From Duganella sp. SG902 (GTDB lineage: Bacteria > Pseudomonadota > Gammaproteobacteria > Burkholderiales > Burkholderiaceae_D), in contig NZ_JABMJK010000023.1 in assembly GCF_013376005.1 (NCBI RefSeq), forward strand, positions 1 to 64,000: a DNA stretch of 64,000 nucleotides. Direction: 5' to 3'. Position numbers and translations under genes: made by a program. The notes under the pieces were generated by a model. That model had not been told where the DNA came from. It made no database searches and worked only from the letters and a program-made list of their open reading frames with translations. Shown in pieces: positions 62,268 through 64,000 of the stretch; position 1 is the stretch's first letter, and every line of letters begins with the position of its first letter.

Positions 62268-63158
62268 GTGATTTCGCTCAAACAGTTCAAGTACTTCATA
62301 GAGATCGTGGAGGCCGGCAGTTACTCGCGCGCGGCCGAAAAGCTGTACATCGCCCAATCGGCGCTGAGCCGGCAAATCAAGGAGCTGGAGGACGAACTGC
62401 AAACGCCGCTGCTGGTGCGCGACGCCCGCCAGTTCGAACTGACGCCGGCCGGCCAGCTGTTCTTCGAGCGCGGCAAGCGCATCCTCGAGGACATCGACGA
62501 CACCCTGGTGCAGGCGCGCCATGTCGGCAAGGGCGAGCAAGGCGTGATCCGGCTGCAGCATTCCAGCTCGGTGATCCTGACGCCGCGCCTCAGCAACGCG
62601 CTGGCGCGCACGCTGGAGGACTATCCCGGCGTCACGCTGGACGTCTCCATGCTGCCGTCCGAAAACCAGACGCTGGAAATCGAGGAAGGCCGCGCCGACA
62701 TCGGCCTGCTGCGCCTGCCCACCCTGCGCCGCCATCCGCACATCCAGGTGCGCGAGATCGGCAGCGAGCGCTTGATGGTAGCGGTGCCGCAGGATTCACC
62801 GCTGGCCGCTCTGGACAATGTCGAACTGGCCGACCTCAGCGAGCAAGCCTTCATCTCCATTCCGCACAAGGATCGCGGCGGCCTGAGCTACCTGGTGGCC
62901 AACCTGTGCCTGGAGCAGGGCTTCTTCCCCAAGCCGGCGCGCGCGCTGTCGCGCAAGTCCTCGCAACTGAGTTTGATCGAAGCGGGACTCGGCATCGCCA
63001 TCGTGCCGGAATGCATGCGCCTGACCGCGCCCGCAGGCGTGCGCTTCGTTACGCTGTCGCAAGGCGGTCTGCGCACCACCGTCGGCCTGGCCACGCGCCG
63101 CGAGGCCGATCCGCTGGTCACCGCCTTTGCCGACGCGCTCGTGGGCAGGCTCGGTTAA
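62268..63158 (+). CDS. LysR-family transcriptional regulator
   Basis: A 296-residue protein with a GTG start. Winged helix (about 1-60; ISLKQFKYFIEIVEAGSYSRAAEKLYIAQSALSRQIKELE) and effector domain (about 90-290; FISIPHKDRGGLSYLVANLC). The start and effector features resemble BenM/CatM/CynR-like regulators of aromatic or small-carboxylate use. It may control the synthetase to its left, but that gene is on the same strand rather than divergent. Four-base overlap with the convergent DUF421 gene. Confidence 0.9.
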   Translation: MISLKQFKYFIEIVEAGSYSRAAEKLYIAQSALSRQIKELEDELQTPLLVRDARQFELTPAGQLFFERGKRILEDIDDTLVQARHVGKGEQGVIRLQHSSSVILTPRLSNALARTLEDYPGVTLDVSMLPSENQTLEIEEGRADIGLLRLPTLRRHPHIQVREIGSERLMVAVPQDSPLAALDNVELADLSEQAFISIPHKDRGGLSYLVANLCLEQGFFPKPARALSRKSSQLSLIEAGLGIAIVPECMRLTAPAGVRFVTLSQGGLRTTVGLATRREADPLVTAFADALVGRLG

Positions 63159-63619
63159 TCCTTGTTCTCCAGCACCGTGATGCTGCCATCCGCCTCCAGG
63201 AAAATGCACTTGGCTTTTTCCAGCGCGACGTCGGCCTCGCGCAACGACTGCTCGACGTCGCTAACGGCAATGCGGTTCCTCTTCAGGACGTCCAGATAGA
63301 TGCGGCCGTCCTTGCCGAGCAGCACGCATTCGCCATCGATCATCGAGGCCAGTTTGCTATGGTGCGAGGAAAGATAGGCGAGCAGCATGTTCAGCGCGAT
63401 CAGCGTGCAGGCGATCAGCAGGCCGCCGGCCACCGAGTCGTCGCCACCGGACAGCGAGTTGGACACGGCTTCGCTCAGCAACATCACCACCAGCAGGTCG
63501 AAGGGCGTGAACTGCCCCACCGTCCGTTTGCCGGACACGCGCACCAGCACCAGCAGCACGCAATACACGATAACGCCGCGCAGGATGAATTCCCACCACG
63601 GCAAGCTCATATCAAACAT
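63155..63619 (-). CDS. DUF421-family membrane protein (YetF-like)
   Basis: A 154-residue protein with three N-terminal membrane helices (about 8-25, 38-57 and 62-85) and a cytoplasmic DUF421 domain. VRVSGKRTVGQFTPFDLLVVMLLSEAVSNSLSG and SKLASMIDGECVLLGKDGRI are family features. DUF421 function is largely unknown. Its ribosome binding site lies in a hairpin (63620-63642). Confidence 0.85.
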   Translation of the reverse strand: MFDMSLPWWEFILRGVIVYCVLLVLVRVSGKRTVGQFTPFDLLVVMLLSEAVSNSLSGGDDSVAGGLLIACTLIALNMLLAYLSSHHSKLASMIDGECVLLGKDGRIYLDVLKRNRIAVSDVEQSLREADVALEKAKCIFLEADGSITVLENKD

Positions 63620-63642
63620 GAAGGCTCCTTGTAGGAGCCTTC
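63620..63642 (-). promoter_or_regulatory. Hairpin covering the DUF421 ribosome binding site
   Basis: In the mRNA, GAAGGCTCC pairs with GGAGCCTTC across a TACAA loop, and the 3' arm ends at the ATG. The AAGGAG ribosome site is partly in the loop and partly in the stem. Opening the stem would be needed for translation. Confidence 0.6.
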
Positions 63643-63711
63643 AAAGTACTACCATGCGGCGCGTAAATATGTACGCGCACTAACGCACTAGCGATAGGTC
63701 ATCGGGATCGA

Positions 63712-64000
63712 TTACTTATCGTTTTTGTGGCTTTGACGGCCGGCCTGCGCGTGCTGCTCAGGGGTGCCGCCACGGGTGCCGCCACCGCTACCGCCGCGCG
63801 AGCCGCCGGAACCGCCACCGCTTTGCTGGTTGCCGCCGCTGCCGCCGCCGCTTTGCTGGTTGCCACCGTCATTCTTGTGGCTCATGCTGCCGGCGCGGCG
63901 TGCTTCCTCGGAGGTGAATTCGTGCGCGTTGCCCGATGCGTGCGCGGCACGGCCGCCTTCAGCGGCGATCTCGCGTTGACGTTCCGGATCCATCGAAGCG
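63712..64000 (-). CDS. KGG-motif stress protein, 5' end outside window
   Basis: At least 95 residues; the start lies past the right edge. The last codons in the window read Ala-Ser before MDPERQREIAAEGGRAAH, matching the GFASMDPxxQREIA pattern of KGG/general stress proteins, whose true start is upstream. The first KGG unit reads EGGRAAHASGNAHEFTSEEARRAGSMSHKN. A Gly/Ser/Gln-rich low-complexity middle and a closing HAQAGRQSHKNDK follow. The family (GsiB, YciG-like) is hydrophilic and induced by stress. Confidence 0.85.
   Translation of the reverse strand, partial: ASMDPERQREIAAEGGRAAHASGNAHEFTSEEARRAGSMSHKNDGGNQQSGGGSGGNQQSGGGSGGSRGGSGGGTRGGTPEQHAQAGRQSHKNDK
63811..63870. repeat. 30-bp tandem repeat inside KGG gene
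   Basis: Two near-identical 30-bp units (63811-63840, 63841-63870), each containing CGCTTTGCTGGTTGCC, encode GGNQQSGGGS twice. Copy number can vary without a frameshift. Confidence 0.7.

Overview
The window is gene-dense, GC-rich chromosomal DNA from a Gram-negative bacterium. The gene types (periplasmic YceI proteins, phasin, TRAP transporters, an NtaA/SfnB sulfur cassette, KGG stress protein, many LuxR and LysR regulators) and the codon use fit a betaproteobacterium of the Oxalobacteraceae (Massilia, Duganella or Janthinobacterium-like). This is inference from gene content; no rRNA, tRNA, CRISPR array, intact insertion sequence or prophage was seen.

Layout. 0.1-13.7 kb: two coupled glutathione S-transferases, a secreted M1 aminopeptidase, a YceI lipoprotein, a LysE-type exporter, a large hybrid histidine kinase, a DHA2 efflux pump convergent with a flavodoxin-fold reductase, then small regulatory and metabolic genes. 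13.7-16.2 kb: an ExbB-ExbD pair followed by a third protein that has a TonB/TolA-like anchor and a beta-rich periplasmic domain. This is the most unusual operon here. 16.5-26.5 kb: a signalling block with an orphan LuxR response regulator, a metallo-beta-lactamase-fold hydrolase, an alpha/beta hydrolase, a soluble kinase/regulator pair, a beta-propeller sensor kinase and a REC-PAS protein flanked by two copies of an intergenic element carrying Tgtgga/DnaA-box motifs. 27-33.7 kb: a split chromate transporter, LysR/SDR divergent pair, secreted amidohydrolase, second YceI protein and an Rpn-type nuclease-like protein.

33.8-44.1 kb is a sulfur-scavenging region. ssuEADCB (alkanesulfonate uptake and desulfonation) is transcribed leftward. 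A rightward operon encodes an SfnB/DszC-type flavoprotein, a MetNIQ-type ABC transporter and an NtaA/DszA-type FMN monooxygenase. They share a promoter region with three long ATCAAAA half-sites, and a serine acetyltransferase follows. 46.3-56.0 kb is a malonate-use locus: a GntR regulator divergent from a TRAP transporter (DctP, DctQ, DctM) coupled to mdcACDEGBH, encoding malonate decarboxylase, its prosthetic-group enzymes and malonyl transferase.

56-64 kb: thioredoxin 2, a second Rpn-type protein, a phasin with a perfect FNR/Anr box upstream, an OFA-family transporter, a miniature flagellar-rod-like protein, an acyl-CoA synthetase, an unlisted 33-residue membrane protein, a LysR regulator, a DUF421 protein whose ribosome binding site lies in a hairpin, and a KGG stress protein cut by the right edge. 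Many operons are joined by ATGA-type overlaps, so translational coupling is common.
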